From Dinghuibacter silviterrae (GTDB lineage: Bacteria; Bacteroidota; Bacteroidia; Chitinophagales; Chitinophagaceae): 64,000 nucleotides of DNA. Where the stretch lies: the NCBI RefSeq assembly GCF_004366355.1, contig NZ_SODV01000002.1, positions 1,900,768 to 1,964,767 of the forward strand. The letters run 5' to 3'. The notes beneath the pieces were generated by a model, which did not search any database, was not told the origin of the DNA, and saw only the letters and a list, made by a program, of their open reading frames with translations. Of the stretch, positions 1-9,545 are shown piece by piece; the first letter of the stretch is position 1; each line of letters starts with the position of its first letter. A program made the translations under genes and the position numbers.

Positions 1-2588
1 AGGTAGGTCAGGCGTTTGACGAAATCGATGCGGACCAGTTTGAAGATGTTGGTGACCCCCGCGCTGACTTCGATATAGGGGCCGTTGTTGAGGGTATACG
101 TAGACGTTACCCCGTTGGTCGTGGGGAATTTCATCTGATCCGCGGTAATGGCGGGATTGTTTTCGTCCCGCACGCCCCCGAAAAGGATCTTGCCCGCAAT
201 CACCTCGCGGAGCTTTAGCCATTTCAGCAGGGGGATCTTGTTAAAGAAGAACCCGTTGAAGTAGTGGTCGATGTCCACGCCTGCATAGTGATCGGAGACG
301 AATTCCTCGAAATTCATCAGGTTGTACTGGTCGATGTAATACGCGTAGCCCTGATTGGCCGTGTGGATGGTGAGCAGGGGAAAAGGAAGTTTTCCGCCCG
401 TCCACCCCGCGTCAAACGTGACGTCCGAATACCCGATGGGGGACATGTAGACGCGTTTGTATACGTTGAGGTGCAGGGCGTCGTAGTTGTATTGCCCGTT
501 CATCAACCCCTGGAAACCGTGGGCGTAGCGGAGGGTGATGATGGGATACCGGTTGGCGACGGAGACGCGTCCTACTTTGCCCTGATAATATTCTTCATGC
601 GGCGCCCACCGGAGCGTCAGGTTGAGCTCGGTCGTGGTCACCGATTGAACGGAGTCGTATTCATTCGGATTCAGTTCATACACGTAGGCGATGGAGCCCC
701 CGGGGTGTTGTTGCCAGTACCGGAAACCGAGGTCGTAGGATAAATGGTCCCCGAACTCGTGTACGTAGTCGACCTTAAAGATGTCGTTGTACAACCATTT
801 GGTATTGTCTCCCCGCTTCAGCGAGGAATAGCTGCTTTCCTGGTTAAAACCATCCATTTGACCCGGTGTCCGGGTGTCCCGCTGGAAGTTGGCGGTGACA
901 TAGTTCAGGGGATATTTGTAGATCGACTGGTGGTTGATCGAATAGGTGCCCCCGAAATAATACTTCCATTTATCATCCTTGGTGCCGTAGGCAACATAAG
1001 ACTCCACATAGTACCGTTTGCTCAAACGGGTCGTGCTCCTGCCGCCAAAACGGGGTTTGAAGCCTTCCACGGGGTTGAACGTATAAAAGGTGGCAAAGGG
1101 ACCGACCTCGAAGGGGCCGGCTTGTTTATACCCCGCGACCAGGAGGGTGGCGTAGTCCATGATCCTTTTGTAGGACTTCATCCCGGTCAGGCTGTCGATG
1201 TTGGAATACGCCCTCAGCTCGGCATTGGTCAGCGGTATGGTCCGGCTGGCGGCCCACTCACTATCACTCAGCACGGCCGCACCCACAGGGATGGATGTAC
1301 CCCCGCCGAGGTCGCTGACCCGGGCCGATCCGTCACGCAGTTCCTTAGCCCCGGCAACGGCGCCGGTACCCGGATTGACCACCGTCCCCGGCGTGGCAGA
1401 CACGACCACCGACGGACCCTTGAAAAGAGAATCGGGGAGGCGATCGCTGGACCGGTAGTTCGAATAAGAAAAGGCCCTTTCCCCAAACGCCCCAACCCCG
1501 TTGTTGGTGATCCCGAAGTCGGCAATCATGTCGGAAGAGGTCAGGAAATAACGGCCCGAGGTATCCCTGGAAAAGCCCTGGGTGGCCCTAAAGCCGCGGA
1601 CATAGTTCAGGTTGACGTGTTTACTGACCTCCAGCGTCGCCTTTTTGATGGCATAGCGGCCGTCCAGGGTCACAAAAAGGGTTCCCTTAAACAACAGGTC
1701 ATCCGGGTTACGGGGCAGGAAGTTCAGGCGAACCAAACGGATGCCCTCCTCCATGATCGTGTCCTGGATAAAATACATATAGAAAGTCGGGGCGGACCCG
1801 GCCACCGGGCTTAGGAACTGGGTGGTAAAAAGGGAAATATTGTTGTCGTAGATGTTGATCGGCTCGTACATGCGCGTCAGGATGTTACTGATGCCTTTCA
1901 TGTCGATGTACTCGCCGAAATTGATGCTTTTCTGCCCGACGATGATGGTCTTCTTTTTCTCCGGTTGGCGGCGGAAATAGTTGTCCGAAAGGGTTTCCGA
2001 AAGATAGATCGGGATCAGCCGCTTGCCCGGGTACTTGACCGTATCCACGTTTTCGAACAGGAAGTGGAATTGTTTCAACAACTTCGAATTCTGGATGAAC
2101 TTCGGGATGTTGTCCATCGACACCTGCATCCGCTCGTATTCCCGGTAGGTGGCGTAGGGATACCCCTTCACCTGGTTGGAATCTTTGTGGTCGATGACCT
2201 CCCGGATCAGTTCAACGGCGGGGTTGTTCTTGTTGCGGTATTTGCTTTTTTTCCACTTGACAACAACCTCCCCCATGCTTTTGTAGGCCGTGCCCATCCG
2301 GACGGTAAAGTGCTGTTCCGGGGCGGAGGTCAGCCGGAGGAGCCGGTCGGAATACCCAAGGGAGGAAATGATAATTTGCCGGGTGCCGTCGTCCACTGCG
2401 AGGCTGAATTGTCCGGCTGAATCGGTCAGGGTACCCTTTGACCCTTTGACGGCCTTGATGCTGACATTTGGTAAGGGGGCCTTTGTCGTTGAATCCACAA
2501 CAACGCCGGAGACGACCCGGACCTGCCCGTAGGTGCTCAGGCATAAACTAGTGAAAATCAATGCAATCAGGGTCCTAATATCGCTCAT
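1..2588 (-). CDS. DUF5686 / carboxypeptidase-like regulatory domain outer-membrane protein (3' end outside window)
   Basis: 862 codons are visible, read leftwards from an ATG at 2588; the C-terminus lies beyond the window start. Residues about 1-22 form a signal peptide ending at an alanine-poor STYGQ-type site. A CarboxypepD_reg-like beta-sandwich follows (about 24-105, with the typical VVDSTTKAPLPNVSI start and FSL..DDGTR strands). The rest matches what I know of the DUF5686 family: a conserved middle (motifs RREYERM-like and IYLSETLSDNYFR) and a long beta-strand-rich C-terminal half with many alternating aromatic residues, as in an outer-membrane barrel. The function of the family is not established; surface or envelope biogenesis roles are only guesses. 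No partner gene is visible upstream, where 135 nt separate it from a divergent membrane protein. Confidence 0.85.
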   Translation of the reverse strand, partial: MSDIRTLIALIFTSLCLSTYGQVRVVSGVVVDSTTKAPLPNVSIKAVKGSKGTLTDSAGQFSLAVDDGTRQIIISSLGYSDRLLRLTSAPEQHFTVRMGTAYKSMGEVVVKWKKSKYRNKNNPAVELIREVIDHKDSNQVKGYPYATYREYERMQVSMDNIPKFIQNSKLLKQFHFLFENVDTVKYPGKRLIPIYLSETLSDNYFRRQPEKKKTIIVGQKSINFGEYIDMKGISNILTRMYEPINIYDNNISLFTTQFLSPVAGSAPTFYMYFIQDTIMEEGIRLVRLNFLPRNPDDLLFKGTLFVTLDGRYAIKKATLEVSKHVNLNYVRGFRATQGFSRDTSGRYFLTSSDMIADFGITNNGVGAFGERAFSYSNYRSSDRLPDSLFKGPSVVVSATPGTVVNPGTGAVAGAKELRDGSARVSDLGGGTSIPVGAAVLSDSEWAASRTIPLTNAELRAYSNIDSLTGMKSYKRIMDYATLLVAGYKQAGPFEVGPFATFYTFNPVEGFKPRFGGRSTTRLSKRYYVESYVAYGTKDDKWKYYFGGTYSINHQSIYKYPLNYVTANFQRDTRTPGQMDGFNQESSYSSLKRGDNTKWLYNDIFKVDYVHEFGDHLSYDLGFRYWQQHPGGSIAYVYELNPNEYDSVQSVTTTELNLTLRWAPHEEYYQGKVGRVSVANRYPIITLRYAHGFQGLMNGQYNYDALHLNVYKRVYMSPIGYSDVTFDAGWTGGKLPFPLLTIHTANQGYAYYIDQYNLMNFEEFVSDHYAGVDIDHYFNGFFFNKIPLLKWLKLREVIAGKILFGGVRDENNPAITADQMKFPTTNGVTSTYTLNNGPYIEVSAGVTNIFKLVRIDFVKRLTY

Positions 2589-2723
2589 ATCGGTCGTTCA
2601 ACAGCAAGACGCGCAGGGTTATCACGGGTCCCGCCACCTATTGGCCGGCCGCCGCTGCAAGATACTGTGCCTCCATAGCTTCAGCAAAAGCAGTTCCATA
2701 AACTTTTGATAAATTGTAGATCT

Positions 2724-3611
2724 ATGAACTTTGGAAACTACATCAAATCGATCGTCAGCGACACCGTGGAAGGGTACCGGAAATGGGCCCTCCCGACCTT
2801 TACGGTGGCGTTCTTATTTAGCCTGCTCACCATCATCGCGGCCGGCGCCTTTTACCTGAAGACGCCATTGGGACAAAGACCGTACGGCTTACTCGACGTT
2901 TTTTTCGTTTTTTATTCCCCCCGTGGTGGCGAAGCCGTCTATTCCTGCGTCGATCTAAGCCGTACGGCCTGGATTGTTTGCGTTGCCTTTTTTGCCATCG
3001 GGTGGTACCGTTTGGCTTCTTCCAACGAGGCATTGCCGTCGGGTTCCGCCCGGTGGGGCGCGTTTATCCGCAGGATCAACGACAAGGATTTTTGGATCAT
3101 CCTGGGCGTGGGTGCTGGCTTGGGCGTGATGGACTATCTATTGGTCACGCTAAGGGATGCCTTGGAAGGGATCACGAATACGCGATATTCAAACAGCTCG
3201 CTGCTGAACTGGCTTTTTTTGGAACTTAGGTTGTACCTGCCCCCCTTGATCATGGCTGCGGTCCTGAAAAACCGCCTTTTTCCCCAAAGCCCCCGCTGGC
3301 GCGCCAATCGCTGGTTGTATGCCCTGGCCGGCATCTGGCTGCTGGAGGTGGTGTCCAGCCGGATGATCTGGACGATCGAACAAACGATGTCATTGCTAAG
3401 CCTGGCGTCTGTCCACACACCGGAAACGCCGGGCTTTGCCACGGTCGTGGTCGAATACCTTATTCCCGCCCCGGTCATCGCGTTTTTCTTCGTCGGGTTC
3501 GCGTCGGTGATGATCCGCCCCGGCCTGCCGGAGGGCGTGGAAGCGCCGTATGCGCTGGCAGGGACGCGGACCGCGGAAGATCCGCAGGCGGAAAGTGCAC
3601 CGCAGGCCTAA
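2724..3611 (+). CDS. polytopic membrane protein of unknown function
   Basis: 295 residues from the ATG at 2724 (an in-frame TTG 18 nt upstream is less likely). I do not recognise the family. Hydrophobic segments lie at about 22-45, 80-97, 122-145, 165-185, 203-220 and 245-272, so five to seven membrane passes are likely, with a hydrophilic Ala/Glu-rich C-terminal tail of about 25 residues. It is divergent from the DUF5686 gene and convergent with the amidohydrolase, whose stop codon overlaps its own (CTAA at 3608-3611), so it is probably a single-gene unit. The layout resembles small Bacteroidota membrane proteins with no assigned role. Confidence 0.75.
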   Translation: MNFGNYIKSIVSDTVEGYRKWALPTFTVAFLFSLLTIIAAGAFYLKTPLGQRPYGLLDVFFVFYSPRGGEAVYSCVDLSRTAWIVCVAFFAIGWYRLASSNEALPSGSARWGAFIRRINDKDFWIILGVGAGLGVMDYLLVTLRDALEGITNTRYSNSSLLNWLFLELRLYLPPLIMAAVLKNRLFPQSPRWRANRWLYALAGIWLLEVVSSRMIWTIEQTMSLLSLASVHTPETPGFATVVVEYLIPAPVIAFFFVGFASVMIRPGLPEGVEAPYALAGTRTAEDPQAESAPQA

Positions 3612-5320
3612 GGGTACACCACCTGTCCCCCGACAAGGGTCATTTCCACTTTGATCCCCCGGATAGCCGAGGGCTCTACCGTTGTCGGGTCCGCATCGAG
3701 CACGACCAAATCCGCGAACTGTCCGGGGATGATCTTTCCCTTTTTACTTTCCTCATGGGTGGTATACGCACCCCCTGCGCAATAGGCATAGATCGCGTCC
3801 TCGGCACCGATGCGCTGGTTGGCCCCTAAGACGACGCCGGACGGCGCCACCCGGTTGACCGCCCCGTCCAGCCGGTACATGGGTTCATACCGGGACACGG
3901 GGTAGTCCGAATGCATGGCCCAGGGAATGCCCTTGTCAATAGCCGACTGCGTAGGCATCATCATGGACAGCCGTTTGGCCCCATAGACCCGCAGCTGATC
4001 GCCCAATTCGTTGGCATAGCTGTGGAAAACAGGGATGACACTGTCGGCTGCCAGCCGGTCGAGGATTTCCTCATTGGTGATGCTGCAATGTTCGATCCGG
4101 TGCCGTACATCCACCCGGGGATAGCGTCTTTGCGCGTATTCAAACGCCGCCAGCACCATGTCGATTTCCCTGTCCCCGTTGGAGTGACAGGCGATCTGCA
4201 ACCCCGCCCGGTGGATCTTCAACACCAGGCTGTCCAGGGCTTTTTGGGAGCGGGCCGGCGGAATCCCGAAGTAGTCTTTTTTCCCGGTGGCCGGATCCAG
4301 GGTATCATAAGGTTCGTATAGCCAGCAGGTTTTTCCGCTGAGGGAGTTGCCGTGGAAAATCTTGATGCCTTCGATCCGGAGAAAATCGGTTTGCAGCCGC
4401 GGGATCTTCCCGCTCAACACGTCGTCTAAAAAGTCGACGCCGATATAACAATTAAACCGGAGGGGGAAGTGCTCCGCCACCAGCGTCTGGTAGATTTTTA
4501 CTTTGCCCGGGGTTGTCCAGCAATCCCCCAGGCTGGTGATACCACTCGCCAGCAGCCGGTGAAAATACAGCCGGTAGCCGTCCAGTTCTTCCTCCCGCGT
4601 GGGTTCCGGCACCGGCGCGCCCTTGGCCGTCAGGAGACCCCGCGCCGACTCCTTGATGATCCCGTCGGGTTCCCCGTCCGGGAAGCGCTCCAGCGCCCCG
4701 CCCGGCGGGTCCTTCGTCTCCTTCCCGATATGGTTCAGACGCAACAGGTAGGAATTCACCGCCGACACATGCCCGCTGGCCTGGCTGAGGATCACCGGAT
4801 GCTCGGTGGTCGCCAGGTCCAGGCTGTCCCGGATGGGCTGGGCGCCCAGCTTTATTTCGTTATAACCCACCCCCCGGATGATCATCCCTTTGGGCGTGAC
4901 CGCCGCCTTCCGCCGGAGCAGGCCGATCAAACTGCGCATAGACGACACCGTATCCAGCTCCAGTGAGGCATAAGGCTTGTCCCAGGTATAGACCGGCGCG
5001 GGGTGTTGGTGTACGTCGTTGAAACCAGGGACCACTGTCTGGCCGTGCAGGTCGATGACCTTGGTGCCCGGGCCCTCGAACGTCTTGATGGCCGTCGTGT
5101 CGCCGACGGCGAGGATGGTCGCGCCCTTGATCGCGATCGCTTGCGCCCGGTCGCCTTTGGCGCGGAGCGTGATCACGTTGCCGTTGGTCAGGATAAGATC
5201 CGCTTGCTGGGGCTGTACGCCCGCTGCCGCCAGGGCGGTCGCCTGCTGGGCCCGCGCGCCCTGCGCGGCAAGAATGCCCGCTACCAGGAAGGCCGCAAAC
5301 ACGACAAGAATATTCCTCAT
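3608..5320 (-). CDS. secreted amidohydrolase, YtcJ/Amidohydro_3 family
   Basis: 570 residues with a clear signal peptide (residues 1-25, ending ARAQ), so it acts in the periplasm or outside. The N-terminal urease-like beta domain (ADLILTNGNVITL) leads into the metal-binding strand GFNDVHQHP, giving H104 and H106. Later landmarks are ACHSNGDREI, HRIEHCSI and, near residue 470, HSDYPVS, which supplies the conserved aspartate, then a C-terminal GQFADLVVLDADP return to the beta domain. This order is typical of the YtcJ group of metal-dependent hydrolases, whose substrates are mostly unknown amides or N-formyl compounds. No neighbour hints at the substrate. Its stop codon overlaps that of the convergent gene by 4 nt. 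Confidence 0.9.
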   Translation of the reverse strand: MRNILVVFAAFLVAGILAAQGARAQQATALAAAGVQPQQADLILTNGNVITLRAKGDRAQAIAIKGATILAVGDTTAIKTFEGPGTKVIDLHGQTVVPGFNDVHQHPAPVYTWDKPYASLELDTVSSMRSLIGLLRRKAAVTPKGMIIRGVGYNEIKLGAQPIRDSLDLATTEHPVILSQASGHVSAVNSYLLRLNHIGKETKDPPGGALERFPDGEPDGIIKESARGLLTAKGAPVPEPTREEELDGYRLYFHRLLASGITSLGDCWTTPGKVKIYQTLVAEHFPLRFNCYIGVDFLDDVLSGKIPRLQTDFLRIEGIKIFHGNSLSGKTCWLYEPYDTLDPATGKKDYFGIPPARSQKALDSLVLKIHRAGLQIACHSNGDREIDMVLAAFEYAQRRYPRVDVRHRIEHCSITNEEILDRLAADSVIPVFHSYANELGDQLRVYGAKRLSMMMPTQSAIDKGIPWAMHSDYPVSRYEPMYRLDGAVNRVAPSGVVLGANQRIGAEDAIYAYCAGGAYTTHEESKKGKIIPGQFADLVVLDADPTTVEPSAIRGIKVEMTLVGGQVVYP

Positions 5321-5391
5321 GTTTTTGGAGACATAGGTACCCCTTGAATATTAGGCCCCGATTAGGTAGCTGTTAGCCTTGCCTCGTGCTT

Positions 5392-6228
5392 TTAGCGCCC
5401 ACCGGCCGGGCTGATCCTGGCCGTGGTCAACATGCCCGCATGGATGGCAAGATGCATGATCATGCCTTCCTGGGCGACACGGACGCGCATATCGTAATCC
5501 ATGCGCATATTGGTAATGAAATTTTGTAGGGTGTCATACTCCATGGTCCCTGTCCCATCGCCACCCCCCTGGATAGGAAATGGCAGCGCGTCCGAAGTCG
5601 CATTCATGTCCAACATGATGGTCAATGTAAAGTGGGCGATGCCCCCGGTGACATTCTTTAGCGTATAGGTGATCTTCTCGTTGATCCCTGCCGCCATCGG
5701 TCCGATGGGAATTTTTATGGGTACGACCTGGGTATAAGAGCCCCCTATGGCCAGTTTGGCATTGGGCAGAGGGATTTGGGTGGAAAGGGTATTGGCCATT
5801 TTTAAAAACGACGACCGCATGGCTGTATCCCCATTGGGACACTCAACCGAATCATATTGCGGCAGACCGTCGGGAATCAACTTGCCATAGGCCTTGAGAC
5901 CCAATAAACGGTGGGTCAGCGAATCCGTATCGGTGATATCCATCACGACGGGGATATGACCGGTAGGGCCAGGCCTGGCCGTGGTGATCGTACAGCCGAG
6001 CCGAGAAGACAGTTGTCGCGAGGATACGGGTGCGCCGCTTTCCTTGATCTTGTCCTGTATCTCCTGGCTGCTGCTGTCGAAGTCTATATGCATGTCATAA
6101 CGCTGGTTGATCGTCTCGGTATAGACGGTCTGGGGCAGGAAACGGATTGTAAAGGATACGGAATCCTGGGCGTTGGCCGAAGCGCTTCCGAGCATTCCTG
6201 CCAGCAAAAGAGGTAACAAGGTTTTCAT
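5392..6228 (-). CDS. secreted protein, DUF6263-like (tentative)
   Basis: 278 residues with a signal peptide (about 1-20, ASANAQ cleavage region). The mature part is beta-rich, with a YTETINQRYDMHIDFD start, a central SYTQVVPIKIPIGP stretch and a TGTMEYDTLQNFI region, which resembles Bacteroidota DUF6263 proteins from memory; I give that as a weak assignment. No catalytic motif is evident. It is transcribed away from rnpB, and a TATTTTCG sequence on its strand (6241-6234) sits 5 nt ahead of the ATG, a one-base variant of the Bacteroidota -7 motif. It stands alone: the amidohydrolase start is on the same strand 71 nt downstream of its stop, so readthrough into that gene is possible. Confidence 0.7.
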   Translation of the reverse strand: MKTLLPLLLAGMLGSASANAQDSVSFTIRFLPQTVYTETINQRYDMHIDFDSSSQEIQDKIKESGAPVSSRQLSSRLGCTITTARPGPTGHIPVVMDITDTDSLTHRLLGLKAYGKLIPDGLPQYDSVECPNGDTAMRSSFLKMANTLSTQIPLPNAKLAIGGSYTQVVPIKIPIGPMAAGINEKITYTLKNVTGGIAHFTLTIMLDMNATSDALPFPIQGGGDGTGTMEYDTLQNFITNMRMDYDMRVRVAQEGMIMHLAIHAGMLTTARISPAGGR

Positions 6229-6288
6229 GGGGACGAAAATACAAAAAATGACCCAGTGCCAGCCGGGCGGGCTCAGCCATAAAATGCG

Positions 6289-6296
6289 TACCTTCG
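6289..6296 (+). promoter_or_regulatory. -7 promoter element of rnpB
   Basis: TACCTTCG, a one-mismatch copy of TAnnTTTG, lies 4 nt before the first base of the P1 stem of RNase P RNA. The spacing fits transcription starting at about 6301. Confidence 0.6.
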
Positions 6297-6300
6297 CTCC

Positions 6301-6690
6301 GCGAGCCGTGCCATCGTTTCCGCGTCAGCGGGAAAGGAAAGTCCGGACAGCGCAGGGCAATCCACCGGTGAACAGCCGGGCTCCCTTGAGCAGGAGACAG
6401 ACAGTGCCACAGAGAATGACAGCCCGCGTCCGCGAGGGCGGGGGTGATGGTGAAAACGTGGGGTAAGAGCCCACGCGCCGTTTGCAGTAATGCAGGGGCG
6501 GGGTAAACCTTGGATGCTGAAATGCCACGTATATGTGCCTTGAAGGGCGGCCCGCCCGAGTTTTCCCGGCAACGGGGAACGGGTGCAGGGGTAGGCAGCT
6601 AGAGGGCGTCCGCAAGGGCGTTCCCAGATAAATGATGGCAGCCCCTCCGGGGGTACAGAATCCGGCTTACAGGCTTGCAAACACTTGGGG
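6301..6690 (+). ncRNA. rnpB: RNase P RNA, bacterial class A
   Basis: The catalytic RNA that trims the 5' leader of tRNA precursors. The universal landmarks occur in order on this strand: the P4/CR-I block GGAAAGTCCGGAC (about 6335-6347), an ACAGAGAATGACAG block, GGTGAAAACGTGGGGTAAGAGCCCACGC in the specificity domain, GGGTAAACC, GCTAGAGGGCG, AGATAAATGATGGCAG, and the 3' P4 partner ACAGAATCCGGCTTAC near 6655-6670. The P1 helix closes the molecule: GCGAGCC at 6301-6307 pairs with GGCTTGC at 6672-6678 with one G-U pair. The 3' end is approximate. Long reading frames across this stretch are not genes. Confidence 0.95.
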
Positions 6691-6771
6691 GCGTCCATAG
6701 GACGCCCTCTCCCTTAAATGTTGTAATATTGTACTGATTACTGATTGAATAACTCCTAAACGACTACCTCA

Positions 6772-7194
6772 ATGATGAAGACACTCCTGTGGGTATCCTG
6801 CCTGACAGTGGCAGCGGCTGCGACGAGCTGTACCAAGAAAAACTATTACACCACACCCAGCACGACCATCATCGCCCAGGCGGACAGCACCTCCTGGAAG
6901 GTGGATCAGTCGGGCGACGCCTGGACCATCAGCATCAGCATGCCAGAGATCACCAACTCGGTCAACCTCACCGACAACGTCTCGGTGGCGATTTCGTACA
7001 ATTACAACACCTCCAGCTCATCGGACATCCAGTTTGAGGCCATCCCCGAGCTCTACAACGGCTATTCCTATAGCTATGTGTATGGGGTAGGGTACCTGAG
7101 CATCTATGCACAGTCTCCATCCGGGACCGTCCCCGCGGCTACGCCGGGGGCTGTGTGGGTGAAGGTTGTGCTGACGCCGTCCAATCAGGAATAG
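6772..7194 (+). CDS. small lipoprotein of unknown function
   Basis: 140 residues (139 if the second ATG is used). A type II signal peptide ends in the lipobox AATSC, so the mature protein begins Cys-Thr-Lys-Lys. The rest is Ser/Thr/Tyr-rich and looks beta-sheeted (WTISISMPEI, VSVAISYNYN, YSYVYGVGYLSIYA, VWVKVVLTPS), suggesting a small beta-sandwich exposed on an envelope surface. I do not recognise the family. It is a single-gene unit between rnpB and a strong terminator at 7213-7246. Confidence 0.75.
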   Translation: MMKTLLWVSCLTVAAAATSCTKKNYYTTPSTTIIAQADSTSWKVDQSGDAWTISISMPEITNSVNLTDNVSVAISYNYNTSSSSDIQFEAIPELYNGYSYSYVYGVGYLSIYAQSPSGTVPAATPGAVWVKVVLTPSNQE

Positions 7195-7212
7195 GTCCGC
7201 CGCGATAAACGC

Positions 7213-7246
7213 AAAAAAGCCGGCCCCGGAAAGGGTCGGCCTTTTT
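7213..7246 (+). terminator. rho-independent terminator after the small lipoprotein gene
   Basis: An 8-bp stem GCCGGCCC/GGGTCGGC (one G-U pair, 7219-7226 and 7233-7240) is flanked by A6 before it and CTTTTTAT after it, so it could act in both directions, including for the convergent DinB gene. Confidence 0.85.
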
Positions 7247-7274
7247 ATGCGACGAGCAGCCCTAACGGGCTGCC

Positions 7275-7787
7275 TCACGGCTGTATCTCGTACCGCTCCC
7301 GCAAAATCTTTATGTGGTGCCGCATATGCCCGACGATCAAAAACGCGATGGTCAGCACATCCACCTGCTTCCCGCTGGTGGTACCCGTGCGTTCCCAGCA
7401 ATCGTCGGTAAAACTGTACAGCAGCAGCGTGCTGGCCTTCCGCACACTTAGGATTTCCTCGGAAAGGTCGGCCAGGGTGCGATGGTCCGCGGGCGCCATC
7501 CGGGCATAGTCGTCTTCTTCCCAGTTCGGAAGCGGCGTTTTGTCGCCGCGGGCGATGCGCAGGGCCCGGTAATCGAATATCCGCTCCGCGTCGATGACGT
7601 GCTGGAGCAGTTGGGCCACGGTCCACTTGCCCGGGGCGTAGGCATACCCCAGTTTGGAGGAATGGATCGCGCCAAGGAGTTCCTTGATCTCCGCCAGGTT
7701 GTGCTCCAGTGCCAGGAAAATATCGTTTTCGTCTACGAGGTCGACGTAGTTCTTGTAAGGGAGCAGTACATTTTCGGGTCTTGCCAT
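7275..7787 (-). CDS. DinB family protein
   Basis: 170 residues, the usual length of DinB/YfiT-type four-helix bundle proteins. The metal-binding histidine pattern is present: H63 in the LLQHVIDAER helix and H154/H158 in the C-terminal GHMRHHIKIL helix; the W-T-V-A-Q-LLQH stretch is also typical. Members bind a divalent metal and are thought to be thiol-dependent transferases or of unknown role; the substrate cannot be read from the sequence. The start lies 10 nt downstream of the S8 protease stop on the same strand, so the two are probably one transcript. Confidence 0.9.
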   Translation of the reverse strand: MARPENVLLPYKNYVDLVDENDIFLALEHNLAEIKELLGAIHSSKLGYAYAPGKWTVAQLLQHVIDAERIFDYRALRIARGDKTPLPNWEEDDYARMAPADHRTLADLSEEILSVRKASTLLLYSFTDDCWERTGTTSGKQVDVLTIAFLIVGHMRHHIKILRERYEIQP

Positions 7788-7797
7788 AGCCCCGAAG

Positions 7798-9498
7798 TTA
7801 ATCTTTTTTGTTCCTCTTAATATGGGTCCTGGGGATCTTGTTTTCCCCCTTCAGGGTTTCCGCCAGCTTGATGGCTGCGTACGCATTCACGATCCCGCCG
7901 CTGGTACACAGCTCGGACAGGGAGGTTTGTGTTTCCGTGCCCGGGATGGTCACCTGTTCTGCGGGCGCAATGGCGGATTTTTCGATCACATACTTGACCT
8001 GTTCGGCATTCAGGCTGGGGAAATATTCGCGGATCAGGGCGGCGACACCGGCAACAACAGGGGAGGCCATGCTGGTTCCGTCGGCGAAATCATACCCGTT
8101 GTTCAGGACGGTGGAATAGATCTTTACACCCGGTGCAAACACATTCACGCTGCGTTTGCCGTAATTGGAAAAACCCGCGACGAGTCCTCCGATCCGGTCG
8201 TCCCCGCTGGCACCGACGGTGATCCAGTTGGGGGCGGTTTCGTTGCCATCGATATAGTCGGGGGTGGGGAAGTTGTCGGTGGAATCCACGTTTTCGTGGT
8301 CGTTCCCCGCGGCGTGGACGAGGAGTACGTCTTTGCTGGCGGCGTATTTTACGGCTTCATCCACCCAGGCTTTTTGGGGAGAAAAACTTTTGCCAAAACT
8401 CATATTGATCACCTTGGCGCCGTGGTCCACGGCATAGCGGATGCCGAGGGCGATGTCCTTGTCGTGTTCGTCCCCGTCGTCGACCACCCGGACCATCATG
8501 ATTTTGACGTCGTCACAGATGCCGTCGATACCGATGTGGTTGGTCCGGTCGGCGGCGATGATCCCTGCAACATGGGTGCCGTGGAAGATGGCGTTGCCCA
8601 TGAGGTCGTTGTTGCCGTAATAGCGGTCGTTGAAGTCGGCGTAGTTGTCTTTCACCACCTCACCCCGGTAGTCTTCAGGGGCCTTGTCCAGTTCGTCCGC
8701 TTTTTCGGACTGCCCTTCATAGTAGTCGTTGAAATTCTGGATGAGCGTCTTGTTGAGGGCGTTCATTTCGTCAAAACCCTTAAAAAGGGCCATCATGACG
8801 TTTTTGGCCCGGGACAGACCGGCCGTCGTGGGGGCGTAGGCCTGTAGGTCATTGCCCGTATATTCCTGTTTGCCCAGGGTCTCGCGCATCACGCTATCGG
8901 CCGTGGGTATGTTCTGATAGAGGTGCTTCAGCGCCAGGACGGTCATCGAGGCGTTGGCGGCGTCGGCTTCCAGGCGGGACTTTACCTTTACCCATTCCTG
9001 GTATTCCCATTTCTTCTCGTCGGTCGTTGTATCGATGGCGGTGGAGTCTGCGTATTTGGCCTTGAGCTGGTGATAGATCCTGGCCCCTTCATAAGAGTCC
9101 TTGACCACGTTCCGCCCGTCTTTGCCACCGAGGAAGTTCCATCCATGTACGTCATCCACGTAGCCGTCGTGGTCGTCGTCTATACCGTTCCCGGGGATCT
9201 CGCCCGGATTTGTCCAAAGCACGGTTTTGAGGTCTTCATGAGTGGTGTCGATCCCGGAGTCGATCACCGCCACGACGACCGTGTTGTGCTTTTTCCCTGT
9301 CTTTTGCAGTTCCTGATAAGCCTGGCCAAGGGAGATGCCGTTAAAGCCATCCTTTTGCTTATCCAATAAGTGCCACCCCTTTAATGAATCGTCTCCTAAT
9401 TCACGGGCGGATCCTACACTGACCTCCTGGGCGCGGACGGTTAAAGAAAAACACCCCAACATCAAGCCCCACAAAACCTGTTTACAAAAAAGCTTCAT
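7798..9498 (-). CDS. secreted S8 (subtilisin-like) serine peptidase
   Basis: 566 residues counted from the ATG at 9498; ATG 9504 is equally possible. An ATG at 9540 is unlikely because a -7 promoter element covers it. Signal peptide at the N-terminus (LTVRAQ cleavage region). The catalytic triad is readable: Asp in VVAVIDSGID (about residue 80), His in FHGTHVAGIIAA and Ser in DGTSMASPVVAGVAALI. Between Asp and His sits a long mostly helical insertion of about 200 residues, common in Bacteroidota members. A calcium-type NGIDDDHDGYVDD loop follows the Asp. It is a secreted or periplasmic protease with unknown targets, probably co-transcribed with the downstream DinB gene. Confidence 0.93.
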   Translation of the reverse strand: MKLFCKQVLWGLMLGCFSLTVRAQEVSVGSARELGDDSLKGWHLLDKQKDGFNGISLGQAYQELQKTGKKHNTVVVAVIDSGIDTTHEDLKTVLWTNPGEIPGNGIDDDHDGYVDDVHGWNFLGGKDGRNVVKDSYEGARIYHQLKAKYADSTAIDTTTDEKKWEYQEWVKVKSRLEADAANASMTVLALKHLYQNIPTADSVMRETLGKQEYTGNDLQAYAPTTAGLSRAKNVMMALFKGFDEMNALNKTLIQNFNDYYEGQSEKADELDKAPEDYRGEVVKDNYADFNDRYYGNNDLMGNAIFHGTHVAGIIAADRTNHIGIDGICDDVKIMMVRVVDDGDEHDKDIALGIRYAVDHGAKVINMSFGKSFSPQKAWVDEAVKYAASKDVLLVHAAGNDHENVDSTDNFPTPDYIDGNETAPNWITVGASGDDRIGGLVAGFSNYGKRSVNVFAPGVKIYSTVLNNGYDFADGTSMASPVVAGVAALIREYFPSLNAEQVKYVIEKSAIAPAEQVTIPGTETQTSLSELCTSGGIVNAYAAIKLAETLKGENKIPRTHIKRNKKD

Positions 9499-9537
9499 AT
9501 GCATGTCTAGATAAAAAGAAGATAAAACGGTAAACCT

Positions 9538-9545
9538 CAAAAATA
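9538..9545 (-). promoter_or_regulatory. -7 promoter element of the S8 peptidase gene
   Basis: TATTTTTG read on the minus strand, an exact TAnnTTTG match about 33 nt before the ATG at 9504. Confidence 0.55.

Noticed and set aside
744-1814. Long plus-strand open frame (356 codons) opposite the DUF5686 gene
   Set aside because: It is the shadow of the minus-strand gene, which has a signal peptide, known domains and a full codon pattern; the shadow protein has no recognisable motif and no promoter.
6300-6700. Several open frames overlapping the RNase P RNA
   Set aside because: The RNA signatures of rnpB are complete and explain the conservation; the frames have no start context or motifs.
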